A DNA stretch of 64,000 nucleotides. It comes from Erinaceus europaeus. Lineage: Eukaryota > Chordata > Mammalia > Eulipotyphla > Erinaceidae. The stretch is taken from assembly GCF_950295315.1 (NCBI RefSeq), contig NC_080164.1:60296003-60360002 (forward strand), given 5' to 3'. Positions 11,441 through 23,259 of the stretch are shown here, in pieces (position 1 is the stretch's first letter; every line of letters begins with the position of its first letter). Made by a program: the position numbers and the translations under genes. A model generated the notes under the pieces. It had not been told where the DNA came from. It worked only from the letters and a program-made list of their open reading frames with translations, and searched no databases.

Positions 11441-12050
11441 TTGTTTAAATTACTCATCTGTCATGTGCCCTTAACTAATAAATCTATTTTGATGAAGTTT
11501 CTGTTATAGAACTTCTTTTAATTTCAGTTCTTTGCTGGATGTTCCTAAAGTCTGCCTTATATAGTCAGTTCCCTACATACCCCTCATTGTAGTTGGAAAT
11601 GCTTTCCTGGTAGTAGTATGAGCTACAGATCTGATTACTCTCTGCTTTGACATCCTTTCTTCCACAGCAGCTCCTTCTCAGATTGTAATAAGCCCATGCA
11701 AAGTTTACTTAATTTCATGAACTTGGAAAATAAGGGATTCTCCTCTATGAAGTCCAGATGTTTTCTGATGACTTTTGGGCTGTGGAATGTACTTTTATCA
11801 CTACTGTTATTTGCAGCATCTTCTGTTTCTTTACTTTTTAGTTCTCTTACCCTTAGTTCTGGTGCATGACCCTCAAAATCTATAGATCCTGTGAGCATGA
11901 AAAGAATCATCAGTGCCTCTGGATATTCATCACAGAAATTGAGAGTTCCTCCTCAACTTTGACTCAGGTGTTTTCCTCAGAGCCAGTTAGAATGTAGTAT
12001 ATTAATCTTGTATATTAATCCTCTCTTGCAGGTCCCAGTGCATTAAAAAA
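11441..12050. other. No recognisable feature
   Basis: A 91-codon minus-strand frame (11635-11910) has no motif I recognise, no paralogue in the window and no splice context, so I do not call it a gene. Confidence 0.45.
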
Positions 12051-12052
12051 TA

Positions 12053-12143
12053 CTTTCTGGTGGTGGGAATTGTGTGGAATTGTACCCCTCTTATCCTATG
12101 GTTTTGTCAGTGTTTCCTTTTTATAAATTTTTAAAAAAAAAAG
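12053..12143 (+). mobile_element. Minimal L1 3' end
   Basis: About 90 bp of the L1 3' terminus ('ggtggtgggaattgtgtgga' to 'ttttgtcagtgtttcc') followed by an A-rich tail. No convincing TSD. Confidence 0.8.
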
Positions 12144-12154
12144 CTTTCTCAGGG

Positions 12155-12375
12155 GGGCTAGAAGACACACCTAGTTGAGTACACACACTGCAGCATGCAA
12201 GGAGCGTAGTCAAATCCTCTAGTCCCTACCTGCAAGGGAAAGGGGGAGCTTCAGAAGAAGTGAAACAGCGCTGCAGGTTTCTATCTTTCTAGCTCTCTAG
12301 CTTTCTATTTTTCTATCTGTCCTATCCTCTCAAGCTCTGTCTCTGTCCAAAATAAATAAAAATGCTTTTAAAAAG
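12155..12375 (+). mobile_element. SINE, diverged copy
   Basis: It has a diverged tRNA-like head, 'ctacctgcaagggaaagggg', 'agtgaaacagcgctgcaggt', the pyrimidine tract with repeated 'ctatctttctagctctctag', and the tail 'ccaaaataaataaaaatg'. Confidence 0.85.
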
Positions 12376-13806
12376 TTACTCACAGGCATGAAAATATCAG
12401 TAAGATTTTTCATCTTTCTTTTTATCACCTAAAATATCTAGATTTCATCATATATTCACATATAGACAAATAGCTTTCATGAGGTCCAAGTGTCTAAAGA
12501 GAGTTAATGCAGCAAGAAAGATCAAAAATTTTAGCCTCTTAAAATTCACTAAATAATTTTTAATTGCCTTTAACATAAATTAAAATGATATCATTATATA
12601 ATTTGCATTGTCATATTTATATTTAGCTTTTCTGTACATCAAAGAATAGAGTAGCCATTCAAACTTTAGAGATACAACTAAATTTAAATAATATAGGGCA
12701 ACATTACTTTCATGTTTTCAGGAAATTATACATTATTTTCTTGAAATTTAGCATTATCAGCAAAAAGTGTTAAAGTAATACAAAATGAAAAAAAAGAGCT
12801 TTCTAATTATTGTTGTGAGTTTATAAGAATTACTGCTAGTCATTCTCTTGGAGTAAACAGAAGAAACTAACAACAAACCGTGGATATGTGACTTTTCAAA
12901 AGAAAATGACCTTGTGCCAATCTCTCAACCTTTTCTTATTAAAAGATAAATGTCATTTGTTGTGTCAGTGGTTTGAAGTCTATAACCATTGATACTCAGC
13001 TGGGACCTCTTGTGCTTACAAAAGCAATAACTTTTGAATGAAGACAGTCTGCTGATGACTAAGTATCATCTCTAATGAATATAGAAAAAAGTGTTACTTA
13101 GAACCTCTGAAATTCAAAAGAATTATTGCTGTTCTGTTCTTTTTAGTAGTTATTAAACAATAATGCTGCACAGCTCCTCAATACACTCAAGGAAGAAAAA
13201 AAATATTATATCCAATAAGAATTTATAATGTGTGTGTTCTATAGTGCATCACTCTTGCTCTCTTTAGAGGTTCATTTCAACATGCTGATTCTGGTAATAA
13301 AGTTTGTAGAATACTTTATGATGACCTTGATCATTTAAATCTAGCTCAGAAAGTTATACTAAAGCTTAGTTTTCAGCATATGAAATACGAATTTCAGAAA
13401 TACGAAATTTCTTTGGAGCCCTTACTCTATTACTCAGTTGCATAATTTGTCTGGGAAAAATTATGAAAACCGTTCTCTTGGTCAATTAGGTTTTGATATC
13501 TTATAATCACTTCATAATTCTCTTGTCCTCACATATTTTTAGACACCTTGAAATAAATAAGAAAAGTCATGGATAATTTGGGCAATTTCTCAAACTTTGG
13601 CATTGAAGTGTGAGACTGTTGCCAGACGTTGGTGTCAAATACAGTTGGATAAAATATCTCATGGATCTGATTTCATGTGATAATCTTGCTTTCATCATAA
13701 CAATGGAAATCCTCATACAATCAGGGACTATTTAGAGTGGTATTGATCTCCACATGGGTTATAGAATTCTGGAGGAATGATCCTTTAACTAAGCTAACCT
13801 GCTTTA
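12376..13806. other. No recognisable feature
   Basis: About 1.4 kb of AT-rich sequence with no reading frame above noise and no repeat I can name. Confidence 0.5.
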
Positions 13807-13819
13807 AGACTCTCTTATC

Positions 13820-14932
13820 TTGGGGGCCCAAAGGATTAAATGGAAGAAGGAGGCTCTCCTAAATAAATGGTGCTGGGAAAACTGGGTTGTAACATGCAGA
13901 AGAATGAAATTAAACCACTTTATCTCACCAGAAACAAAAATCAACTCCAAATGGATCAAAGACCTAGATGTCAGACCAGAAACAATCAAATACTTAGAGG
14001 AAAACATTCGTAAAGCACTTTCCCACCTACATCTCAAGGACAACTTTGATGAATCAAACCAAATTGCAAGGAAGACTAAAGCAGAAACAAACCAATGGGA
14101 CTACATCAAATTGAAAAGCTTCTGCACATCCAAAGAAACTATTAAACAAACAAAGAGAACCCTCACAGAATGGGAGAAGATCTTCACATGCCATACATCA
14201 GGCAAGAAACTAATCACCAAAATATATAAAGAGCTCAGCAAACTTAGCCGCAAAAAAACAAATGACCCCATACAAAAATGGGCAGAAGATATGAACAAAA
14301 CATTCACTACAGAGGAGATCCAAAAGGCTAACAAACATATGAAAAACTGCTCTAGGTCACTGATTGTCAGAGAAATGCAAATTAAGACAACACTAAGATA
14401 CCACCTCACTCCTGTAAGAATGGCATATATCACAACGGACAGCAGCAACAAATGCTGGAGAGGATGTGAGGACAGAGGAACCCTTTTACATTGCTGGTGG
14501 GAATGTAAATTGGTCCAGCCTCTGTGGAGAGCAGTCTGGAAAACTCTCAGAAGGCTAGACATGGACCTTCCATATGATCCAGTAATTCTTCTCCTGGGGT
14601 TATACCCCAAGGACTCCATAACAAGCAACCAAAAAGAGGTGTGTACTCCTATGTTCATAGCAGCACAATTCATAATAGCTAAAACCTGGAAGCAACCCAG
14701 GTGCCCAACAACAGATGAGTGGCTGAGAAAGCTGTGGTATATATATACAATGGAATACTATGCAGCTATCAAGAAAAATGAACACACCTTCTCTGACCCA
14801 TCTTGGATGGAACTAGAAGGTATTATGTTAAGTGAGCTAAGTCAGAAAGATAAAGATGAGTATGGGATGATCCCACTCATCAACAGAAGTTGTGGAAGAA
14901 GATCTGAAAGGGAAACTAAAAGCAGGACCTGA
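13820..14932 (+). pseudogene. L1 ORF2p C-terminal 370 residues, frame open
   Basis: An uninterrupted frame encodes the end of L1 ORF2p. The N-terminal endonuclease and RT core are missing through 5' truncation, so it cannot retrotranspose. The C-terminal Cys/His motif (C-x3-C-x7-H-x4-C, near residues 212-232) and 'LHCWWEC' are intact; in L1 this segment is needed for efficient retrotransposition. The stop at 14930 follows 'KSRT' and appears to be the family's natural end, since other copies break earlier. The first Met at 13820 lies at the insertion edge and is not a true start. Confidence 0.93.
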
Positions 14933-16237
14933 CCAAATTGTAAGTAGGGCACCAAAGTAATAACCCTGAGGTAAGGGGTAGACATGCAGCTTCCTGGGAC
15001 AGTGGGGGGTGGGAGTGGGTGGGAGGGATGGGTCACAGTCTTTTGGTGGTGGGAATGGTGTTTATGTACACTCCTAGTAAAATGTAGTCATATACATCAC
15101 TAGTTAATTAGTATGAGAGTGGGAAAATTAATTGTATGTCTCGAAGTTTTTCAAAACACAAACTGAATCTTTTCTCAATATATGCAGTGTAATTGATATG
15201 CAGACTCTCTCAAAAGCATAGACCAAGTAGATCAGAAGCAACCAATAGCACAGCTATATACAAGATACTGGGTACTATACAGCAAACCCTAACAAAAGGA
15301 CTTTTCAAAGGTAACCCAATTACCAAATAATGTGATGATAACATTAACTATCGATTGTCTTTTTGAGCCCTAAGACAGCAGGAACCTCACATCTCCACTA
15401 TAGAGCCTCTACTTCCCCCAGTCCTGGAACCATTGGATAGGGCCCACTTTCCCGTATGCCTCTCCCAATCCATATCAAATAATATTGCATCTGCCGATCA
15501 CAACCTAACCAATGCAACGATTGCCACCTCAACATGCTTCACTTCAGACTGTGTCCAGAGACTTCATGTGTGGAATGACAACCCTTCAGCTTCATTACTC
15601 TGGTGAGACCTTTCCTTTCATAGTATACTCTAATTCCATCTCAGGTGGTTCACTTTCTAACAAAGTCCCAAAACCTAGATATACACCAGTTTCTTTGAGA
15701 GAGAGCATATGTTCACACGTATCCATAAACTACTGTAAAATATATACCTGAAAGCAGAAGTACACTAGAGTTTGCAGTGAGTACCCCCCTAACACTTCCT
15801 CTCCACTATTCCAAGCTTTGGGTCCATGATTGCTCAACAACTTGTTTGGCTTCGTATGTTAACTCTCTTTTCAGTCACCAGGTTCCAGATGTCATCAGGA
15901 TGCCAGCCAGGCTTCCCTGGACTGAAGACCCCACCAATGTGTCCTGGAGCTCCACTTCCCCAGAGACCCACCCTACTAGGGAAAAAGAGAGGCAGACTGG
16001 GAGTATGGACCGACCAGTCAACGCCCATGTTCAGCGGGGAAGCAATTACAGAAACCAGACCTTCTACCTTCTGCAACCCACAATGACCCTGGGTCCATGC
16101 TCCCAAAGGGATAGAGAATGGGAAAGCTATCAGGGGAGGGGGTGGGATATGGAGAATGGGTGGTGGAAATTGTGTGGAATTGTACCCCTCCTACCCTATG
16201 GTTTTGTTAATTAATACTTTCTTAAATAAAAAAAAAA
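13822..16237 (+). mobile_element. 5'-truncated L1 with open ORF2 end
   Basis: A plus-strand L1 of about 2.4 kb starts inside ORF2 and ends in poly(A) at about 16226-16237. A 15-bp TSD with one mismatch flanks it (13807-13821 and 16238-16252). It contains about 1.1 kb of ORF2 and a 3' UTR of about 1.3 kb. It is the cleanest uninverted copy here and serves as reference for the twin-primed copies. The single-mismatch TSD and open frame suggest it is among the younger L1 insertions in the window. Confidence 0.95.
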
Positions 16238-16299
16238 AGAATCTCTTATCTTACAACTTTGAGTTACTTAAAGACAATTTTAAATTTTATTAGTGATTT

Positions 16300-16430
16300 A
16301 ATAATGACTAATAAAATTATAGGATAACAGGGGTACAGTTCCTTATAAGAGAGTTCCTTATTTCATGCCCTCCACTGGAAGCTTCCTTATACTTTATCCC
16401 TCTGGGAGTATGGACCAAAATTCTTTATGG
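16300..16430 (-). mobile_element. Older L1 3' end
   Basis: 'aaattataggataacagggg' and 'ctctgggagtatggaccaaa' give, in reverse, the last bases of an older L1 3' UTR, as also seen at 22780-23036. Confidence 0.7.
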
Positions 16431-17048
16431 GGTGTAGGATTCAAAGCCCCAGGCTCAATTCAGCTGCTCTTCCAGCAGCCAAAGCCAACCTGGGAGTATT
16501 ACTTGGCCCTGTGGGTCCCTTTTATACTCTGTGGATTCTGTGGCAGTTATTCACTGTGTCTCCCAGTTCATCAGGAGAACAATGTGGAAAGGCTTCCACT
16601 ATACAATACCACCTCTGCCCCTCCAGGGTGTGGATATTCTCCTGAGTTTCCTGGCCAGTTCTCTGTGCCCCTCCTCCATGTCAGGATGGGGCTTCCTGGC
16701 TGTTGCTCCAGCCTCTGGGGGGGGGGGGGGGATTTAGTAGCAATGAAGACTCACAGTTGCATTTGGTGAGGCTTAGGGGAGTCCTCTCCTCCCCTCAGCA
16801 GCCATTTTGTTGGTATAACAGACTGGAGGTTCTGCCTCAATTGGTAAACTGCTGGATTGTTATCAGCAGCTTGGGAGTATATATGGGCTCTAGCCCCAGG
16901 AGTTCTCCTTAGGCTCCTCTCTGTCCATGAGCCACATGTGTTTGCACTCACCAGTGATTTGGTAGGTTCCCAAAGTAGTTCTAGTCCTGTCTTGTTGCTG
17001 TCCCAGGTGGTCTCCTTTGATATTCCTAGTTGCCTGGGAAGAGGACTT
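16431..17048. other. Unclassified GC-richer block with G13 run
   Basis: This is more GC-rich than its surroundings and sits between an L1 3' end and an L1 ORF2 on the same strand, so it may be part of an old L1 UTR. I find no second copy in the window. A homopolymer of 13 G lies at about 16718-16731. The overlapping short frames here look like composition artefacts. Confidence 0.4.
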
Positions 17049-17060
17049 CTTTCACTTCTT

Positions 17061-17330
17061 TTTTTTTAATATTTATTTATTTCCTTTTTTGTTGCCCTTG
17101 TTGTTTTAGTTATTGTTGTTGCTATTATTGTTGTTGATGTTGTCATTGTTGGATAGGACAAAGAAATGGAGAGAGGAGGGGAAGACAGAGGGGGAGAGAA
17201 AGATAGACACCTGCAGATCTGCTTCACTCCCCTGCAGGTGGGGAGCTGAGGGCTTAAACAGGGATCCTTAAGCCGGTCCTTGCACTTTGTACCATGTGTG
17301 CTTAACCCACTGCGCTACCGCCAGACTCCC
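17061..17330 (-). mobile_element. Hedgehog-type SINE nested beside or within old L1
   Basis: It has a T-rich tail, (GTT)n, 'ggataggacaaagaaatgga', 'cacctgcagatctgcttcac', 'ctgcaggtggggagctgagg' and the rc head ending 'cttaacccactgcgctaccg'. The near-TSD 'ctttcaNNtctt' occurs on both sides (about 17049 and 17331). Confidence 0.92.
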
Positions 17331-18850
17331 CTTTCATGTCTTTAGTTAGGTTATTCCTAGATATTTTATTGTTTTTGCTGCTATAATGAATAGAACTGAT
17401 TTGTGGGTACCATCTTCTTCTGTCTTAGTATTTAGAAGAGGATTGCCACTGATTTTTGTCTGTTAATTTTGTAGCTTGACATCTCACTATATTGCCTGAT
17501 AATTTCTAAAAGCTTTCTGATGGATTCTTTTAAGTTTTTCCATATATAGGATCATATCATCTGCAAATAGATTTTCACTTCCTCCCATCCAGTCGGTATC
17601 CCTTTAATTCCTTTCTCTGACCTGATTGCTATGATGAAAACTTCTAACACTATATTGAAGAGTAATGGTGATAGTGGGCAGCTTTGTGTAGTACCTGATC
17701 TGACTAGAAATGCTTTCAGCTTGTCCCCATTGAGTATCATGTTGCTGTAGTTCTGCTGTACCTGGACTCTACAATCTTAAGTAATTATCCAACTATTCCC
17801 ATTTTTTTAGTGTTTATATCAAGAATAGATGCTGAATTTTTTTTGAAAGGCTTTCACTGCATCTATTGAGATAATCATATGGTTTTTGGTTTTGCTTTTA
17901 GTGATGTGGTGGATCACATTAATTGACTTACTTATATTGAACCAGCCTTGTATTCCTGGGATAAACCCCATGTGGTCATGATGAGCAATCCTTCTAATAT
18001 ACTGCTGTATCCAGCTGGCTAGGATTTTGTTCAGTATTTTAACATCTATTATGTTCATTAGATATATTTGTCTGTAGTTTTCTTTTTTTGTTGTTTCCCT
18101 AACTGCTTTTGGTATTGGAGTAATGCTGGTTTCATAGAAGGTAGAAGGGAATATTCCTGTGACTTCAATCTTTTGGAAGAGCTTTAAAAGTAGAGGTATT
18201 ACCTCTTCCTTAAAGGTTTTGTAGAATTCATTTGTAATGTCATCTTGTCCTGGACTTTTATTGTTGGGACAGTTCTTAATAACTGTTTTGATTACTTTAG
18301 CTGTGATTGGTCTCTTTATGTTTGTAGTTCCTCCTGGTTCAGTTTTTTGGAAGGTTATATGTCTCTAGAAATTTTCCTTACTCCTGTGATTAATTATCAA
18401 TTGATGTTTAGGTACTTTTCTCATTCTTAGTTGCTTCTGGCTTGCTGGGTATTTTTTCTGGACTCCTGTCCTTGTTCATTGTTGTAGTAGATTTTTTTTA
18501 TTATTTGATAATTATTGTTGGTGTCTTTTGTAATTTGTGCCCTGACTATAGCTTTTCAGGTATGGTGTGGGGTGACCTCAGGTCTGCTGGTTCTCAGAAA
18601 CTGAAGCCAGTCACCTTGTAGTTCTCAGGAGTGGCTGGAGCAGTTGTTTTAATATGATACCACTACCACTGTCACTGCCTTTGGAAGATGAGATGAAGTG
18701 TATCTTGTGTTCAAATTGAAGTGGGGGTAGACAACTAGAACAGCAACAAAAGAAAACAAACAAACAGTAGCTGAAACTGACAGAAGGGATACACACTGAG
18801 TACTGTGTCCCCATTGCCTCTATTGGAAACTGTAGTAATTTTCCCAAGGT
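17331..18850 (-). mobile_element. Old L1, antisense, RT region plus 5' part
   Basis: Minus-strand translation gives L1 RT segments: one frame near 17552-17740 has the '[14 protein letters not shown]' RT motif, and 17819-18058 has an upstream RT segment with '[12 protein letters not shown]'. From about 18440 the sequence matches the ORF1/5' region of the L1 at 44.5-48 kb ('ctggactcctgtccttgttc'). The intervening ORF2 N-terminus is thus missing. Several stops break the frames. Confidence 0.85.
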
Positions 18851-19095
18851 CACCAGTATAGGTTAATTCTATAATAGTCTATCTATACCTATGTATAAAT
18901 ATATACTTTTCCCATTTTTTCAGTAGTCCTACCTTCACTTCCTTTCTGGTTCATGCTTACACCTGCTACTACTACCAAATGTCTTTCCTTTTTACCTTTT
19001 CCTTCTCAAATAAGCAAAACAAAACCATTCCTAGCTTCACCTGGTATTTGCCAGGTTCACTTCTCTTTAATTGATGGTATAAAAACAAGATTCCT

Positions 19096-21412
19096 CATAT
19101 ATAGCAAACCTACAGCCAACATCATACTCAATGGACAGAAGTTGAAAGCATTTCCCCTCAGATCAGGGACTAGACTGGGCTGCCCACTATCATCATTATT
19201 GTTCAACATAGTATTGGAAGTTCTTGCCATAGCAATCAGGCAAGAGAAAGAAATCAAAGTAATACAGGTTGGAAGGGAAGAAGTCAAACTCTCACTATTT
19301 GCAGATGACATTATAGTATACATAGAAAAACCTAAAGAATCCAAGAGAAAACTACTTGAAGTTATTAGGCAGTGTAGCAAGGTATCAGGCTACAAAATCA
19401 ATGTACAAAAATCAGTGGCATTTCTCTATGCAAACACTAAATCTGAAGAAGAAGACATCCAGAAATCACTCCCATTCACTGTTGCAACAAAATCAATAAA
19501 ATACATAGGAGTAAAGCTGACCAAAGAAGTGAAAGACTTGTATACTGAAAACTATGAGTCACTCTTCAAGGAAATAGAAACTGATACCAAGATATGGAAA
19601 GACATCCCATGCTCATGGATTGGAAGAATAAATATCATCAAAATGAATATTCTCCCCAGTGCCATATACAAATTTAATGCAATACCCATCAAAGTTCCAC
19701 CAAGCTTCTTTAAGAAAATAGAACAAGGGAGCCAGGCTGTAGCACAGCGGGTTAAGTGCAGGTGGCGCTAAGCGCAAGGACCGGCATGAGGATCCCGGTT
19801 CGAGCCCTCGGCTCCCCACCTGCAGGGGAGTTGCTTCACAGGCGGTGAAGCAGATCTGCAGGTGTCTGTCTTTCTCTCCTCCTCTCTGTCTTCTCCTCCT
19901 CTCTCCATTTCTCTCTCTCCTATCCAATAACGATGACATCAACTACAACAACAATAACTACAACAACAATAAAAAGACAACAAGGGCAACAAAAAGGGAA
20001 GATAAATAAATAAAAATTACAAAAAAAATATATTAAAAAAAAAGAAAATAGAACAAAAACTACATTCATTTATCTGGAACCAGAAAACACGTAGAATTGC
20101 CAAAAACCATCTTGATAAAAAGAAACAGAAACGGAGGCATTACACTCCCAGATCTCAAACTATATTATAATGCCATCATCATCGAAACAGCCTGGTACTG
20201 GAACAAAAACAGGCACACAGACCAGTGGAACAGAATTGAAAGCCCGTATCTAAACCCCCACACCTATGGACATCTAATCTTTGATAAGGAGGCCCAAAGG
20301 ATTAAATGGAAGAAGGAAGCTCTCTTAAATAAATGGTGCTGAGAAAACTGGGTTGTAACATGCAGAAGAATGAAATTGAACCACTATATCTCACCAGAAA
20401 CAAAAATCAACTCCAAATGGATCAAAGGCCTAGATGTCAGACCAGAAACAATCAAATACTTAGAGGAAAACATTGGTAAAACACTTTCCAACCTAAAACC
20501 TCAAGGACATCTTTGATGAAAAAAACCCAGTTGCAAGGAAGACTTAAGCAGAAACAAAATAATGAGACTACATAAAATTGAAAAGCTTCTGCACAGCCAA
20601 AGAAACTATCACACAAACAAAGAGACCCCTACAGAATGGGAGAAGATCTTCACATGCCAAACATCAGACAAGAGACTAATCACCAAAATATACAGAGAAC
20701 TCAGCAAACTTAGCACCAAAAAAGCAAATGACCCCATCCAAAAATGGGCAGAGGATATGAACAAGACATTTACTTCAGAGGAGATCCAAAAGACTAACAA
20801 ACATATGAAAAATTGTTCCAGGTCGCTGATTGTCAGAGAGATGCAAATAAAGACAATACTGTGATACCACCTCACTCCTGTGAGAATGGCATACATCAAA
20901 AAGGACAGCAACAACAAATGTTGGAGAGGCTGTGGGGACAGAGGAACCCTTCTACTCTGCTGGTGGGAATGTAAATTGGTCCAGCCTCTCTGGACAGCAG
21001 TCTGGAGAACTCTCACAAGACGACACATAGACCTTCCATGTGACCCAGTAATTCCTCTCCTGGGGATATACCCCAAGGATTCCATAATGCCCAAACAAAA
21101 AGATGTGTGTACATCTATGTTCATAGCAGCACAATTCATCATAGCTAAAACCTGGAAAGAACCCAGGTGCCCAACAGCAGATAAGTGGCTGAGAAAGCTG
21201 TGGTACATATACACAATGGAATACTATGCAGCTATTAAGAACAATTAACCACCTTCTCTGACCCTCTTGGACAGAGCTAGAAGGAATTATGTTAAGTCAG
21301 CTAAGTCAGAAAGATAAAGATGAGTATGGGATGTCCCCACTCATCAACAGAAGTTGAGAAAGAAGAACAGAAAGGGAAACTAAAAGCAGGATCTGATTAA
21401 ATCAAGAGTAGG
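19096..21412 (+). pseudogene. L1 ORF2 (RT to C-terminus), interrupted by SINE
   Basis: This encodes part of L1 reverse transcriptase. RT motif B ('[15 protein letters not shown]', near 19170-19215) and the catalytic FADD box (near 19303) are present, followed by the thumb up to 19726. There a SINE inserts, and the frame resumes at about 20057 with later stops and a frameshift near 20500. The C-terminal Cys/His motif survives near 20915-20970. The endonuclease and RT fingers are lost by 5' truncation, so the element is dead. Confidence 0.93.
19727..20041 (+). mobile_element. Well-preserved full-length SINE, sense
   Basis: The best plus-strand copy. The tRNA-like head has an A-box region ('tagcacagcgggttaag') and a B box ('ggttcgagccc'), then the 'cacctgcaggggag' and 'gaagcagatctgcaggtgtc' body, a pyrimidine-rich tract, a (CAA)/(CTACAA) tail and a final A-rich end. 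A perfect 15-bp TSD 'aagaaaatagaacaa' (19712-19726 and 20042-20056) proves insertion into L1 ORF2. The A-rich target and long TSD fit L1-driven mobilisation. Confidence 0.96.
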
Positions 21413-22779
21413 GCACCAAAGTAAAAACACTGTGGTTAAGAGGAGGGTGGCCATTGGGCTTCCCGGCACAGTGGAGGGTGGGGGGGTTGGGGGGGTTGGG
21501 GGTATGGGACACAGTCTTTTGGTGGTGGGAGTGTTGTTTATGTATAATCCTATTAGAGTGTAAACATTATATAAAACACTATTTAATTAATATGAGAGGC
21601 AAAAAACTGATATGTCTAGAACTTCTTAAAACACAGACTGAGTCTTTTTAATACATAGGCTGAGTCTTTGATATGTTGTCTCTCTTAAAAGCCTAGACCA
21701 GGGAGAACAGAAGTAACCGGCAGCACAGCTATATACAAGATGCCGGGTACTATACCCCAAACCCTATCAAAGGGACTTTCCAAAGTTAACCCTATCACCA
21801 AATAATGTGATGATAACAATAACTTTCCATTGTCTTCTTGAACCCTAAGACAACAGGAACCTCACATTTCCACTATAGAGCCTATATTTTTCCCCCAGTC
21901 CTGGAACCTTAGGGTGGGGCCCACTTTTCTGCATGCTGCTCTCAATTTAAATCAAACAATATTGCATCCATGGATTGCAACCTAATCAACACAATGAGCA
22001 CCACCCCAGCATGCTTCACTTCAGACTGTGACCAGAGACTTCAGGTGTGGAATGACAACCCTTCAGCTTTATGACTCGGGTGAGACCTTTCCTTTCATAG
22101 TATTCTCTAATTCCATTCCAGGTGTTCCACTCCCCCAATAAAGTCCCCAAACCTAGATATAGTCCAGGTCCCCTGAGATAGAGCATAGGTTCACCCGTGC
22201 CCATAAACTAGGGGAAAAATATATACCTGAAAGCAGAAGTACACAAGAGCATGCAGGGAATATCCCCAACACTTCATCTGCACTATTACAGTCTTTAGGT
22301 CCATGATTGTTCAACAGTTTGTTTGGCTTTGTATGTTAACTCTCTTTTCAGCCACCAGGTTCCGGATGCTGACCAGACTTCCCAGGACAGACGACCCCAT
22401 CAATGTGTACTGGAGTGCCACTTCCTCAGAGCCCCACCCTACTAGGGAAAGAGAGAGACAGACTGGGAGTATGGATTGACCAGTCAACGCCCGTGTTCAG
22501 TGGGGAAGCAATTACATAAGCCAGACCTTCCACCTTCTGCAACCCACAATGACCCTGGATCCACACTCCCAGAGAGATAGAGAATGGGAAGGCTATCAGG
22601 GGAGGGGGTGGGATGTGGAGATCGGGTTATGGGAATTGTGCAGAATTGTACCCCTCTCATTCTATGGTTTTGTTAATGTCTCCTTTCTTAAATAAAAAAA
22701 AAAAGATTCCTGGTGACAAATGTTTAGGGTCCTGGTGGAATATGGGCAGATAACCCTCTGGTTTACTTCTGCTATCAAT

Positions 22780-23036
22780 TACTCCTCTGGGAGTATGGAT
22801 CAAAATTCTTTTGGGGGTGGAGAAAGTGGAATGTCTGGCATCTGTAATTGTTTCTTTGCTGGACATGGACATTGGCAGGTCGATCCATACCCCCAGCCTG
22901 TTTCTGTATTTCCCTACTGGGGTAGGGCTCTGGAGAGGTGGAGATCAGGGATGCATTGATGAGGTCATCTGCACAGGGAGGTCAGGATGGAATCATAGTA
23001 GCATCTGGAACTTGGTGACTGAAAGGCAGTAATGGA
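22780..23036 (-). mobile_element. Older L1 3' end, reverse
   Basis: 'ctctgggagtatggatcaaa', 'ggcatctgtaattgtttctt' and 'tctggaacttggtgactgaa' give the rc of the L1 3' UTR end, diverged from the younger copies. No poly(T) remains at its left edge. Confidence 0.8.
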
Positions 23037-23259
23037 ATTTAGGACAAAATACTTAATAAACAGGAACCATAAAGCAAGAATACAGCAGATGAAAGTTAGC
23101 AACCTTAGGGTAAATGGAAAATCTATTTTAGAAATGTTCCTTGGAGCCTATGTCTCTACCACAATGAGTGAATTTCCATGAAGTAGGAGTATTTATTTAT
23201 AAATAAAGTCAAGTATTTTCCTAGTTAGAGCATATAAAATCTGTTTGTGGCCATCTGAA
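23037..23259. other. No recognisable feature
   Basis: Short AT-rich spacer. Nothing recognised. Confidence 0.5.

Larger units (their letters stand above)
19096..22702 (+). mobile_element. 5'-truncated L1 carrying a nested SINE
   Basis: An L1 of about 3.3 kb plus a 315-bp SINE. It begins in the RT domain of ORF2, ends in poly(A) at about 22691-22702, and is flanked by the 9-bp TSD 'aagattcct' (19087-19095, 22703-22711). The 3' UTR is of a slightly older type than that of 13822-16237. Confidence 0.92.

Noticed and set aside
11635..11910. 91-codon minus frame with charged residues
   Set aside because: No motif, no homologue in the window and no transcript signal.
16427..17069. Cluster of overlapping short frames as exons
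   Set aside because: Overlap in many frames reflects GC-richer composition. No conserved protein is recognisable.
19727..19830. Functional tRNA gene (A and B boxes present)
   Set aside because: The boxes belong to the SINE head. No cloverleaf can be completed and an A-rich tail with TSD shows retroposition.
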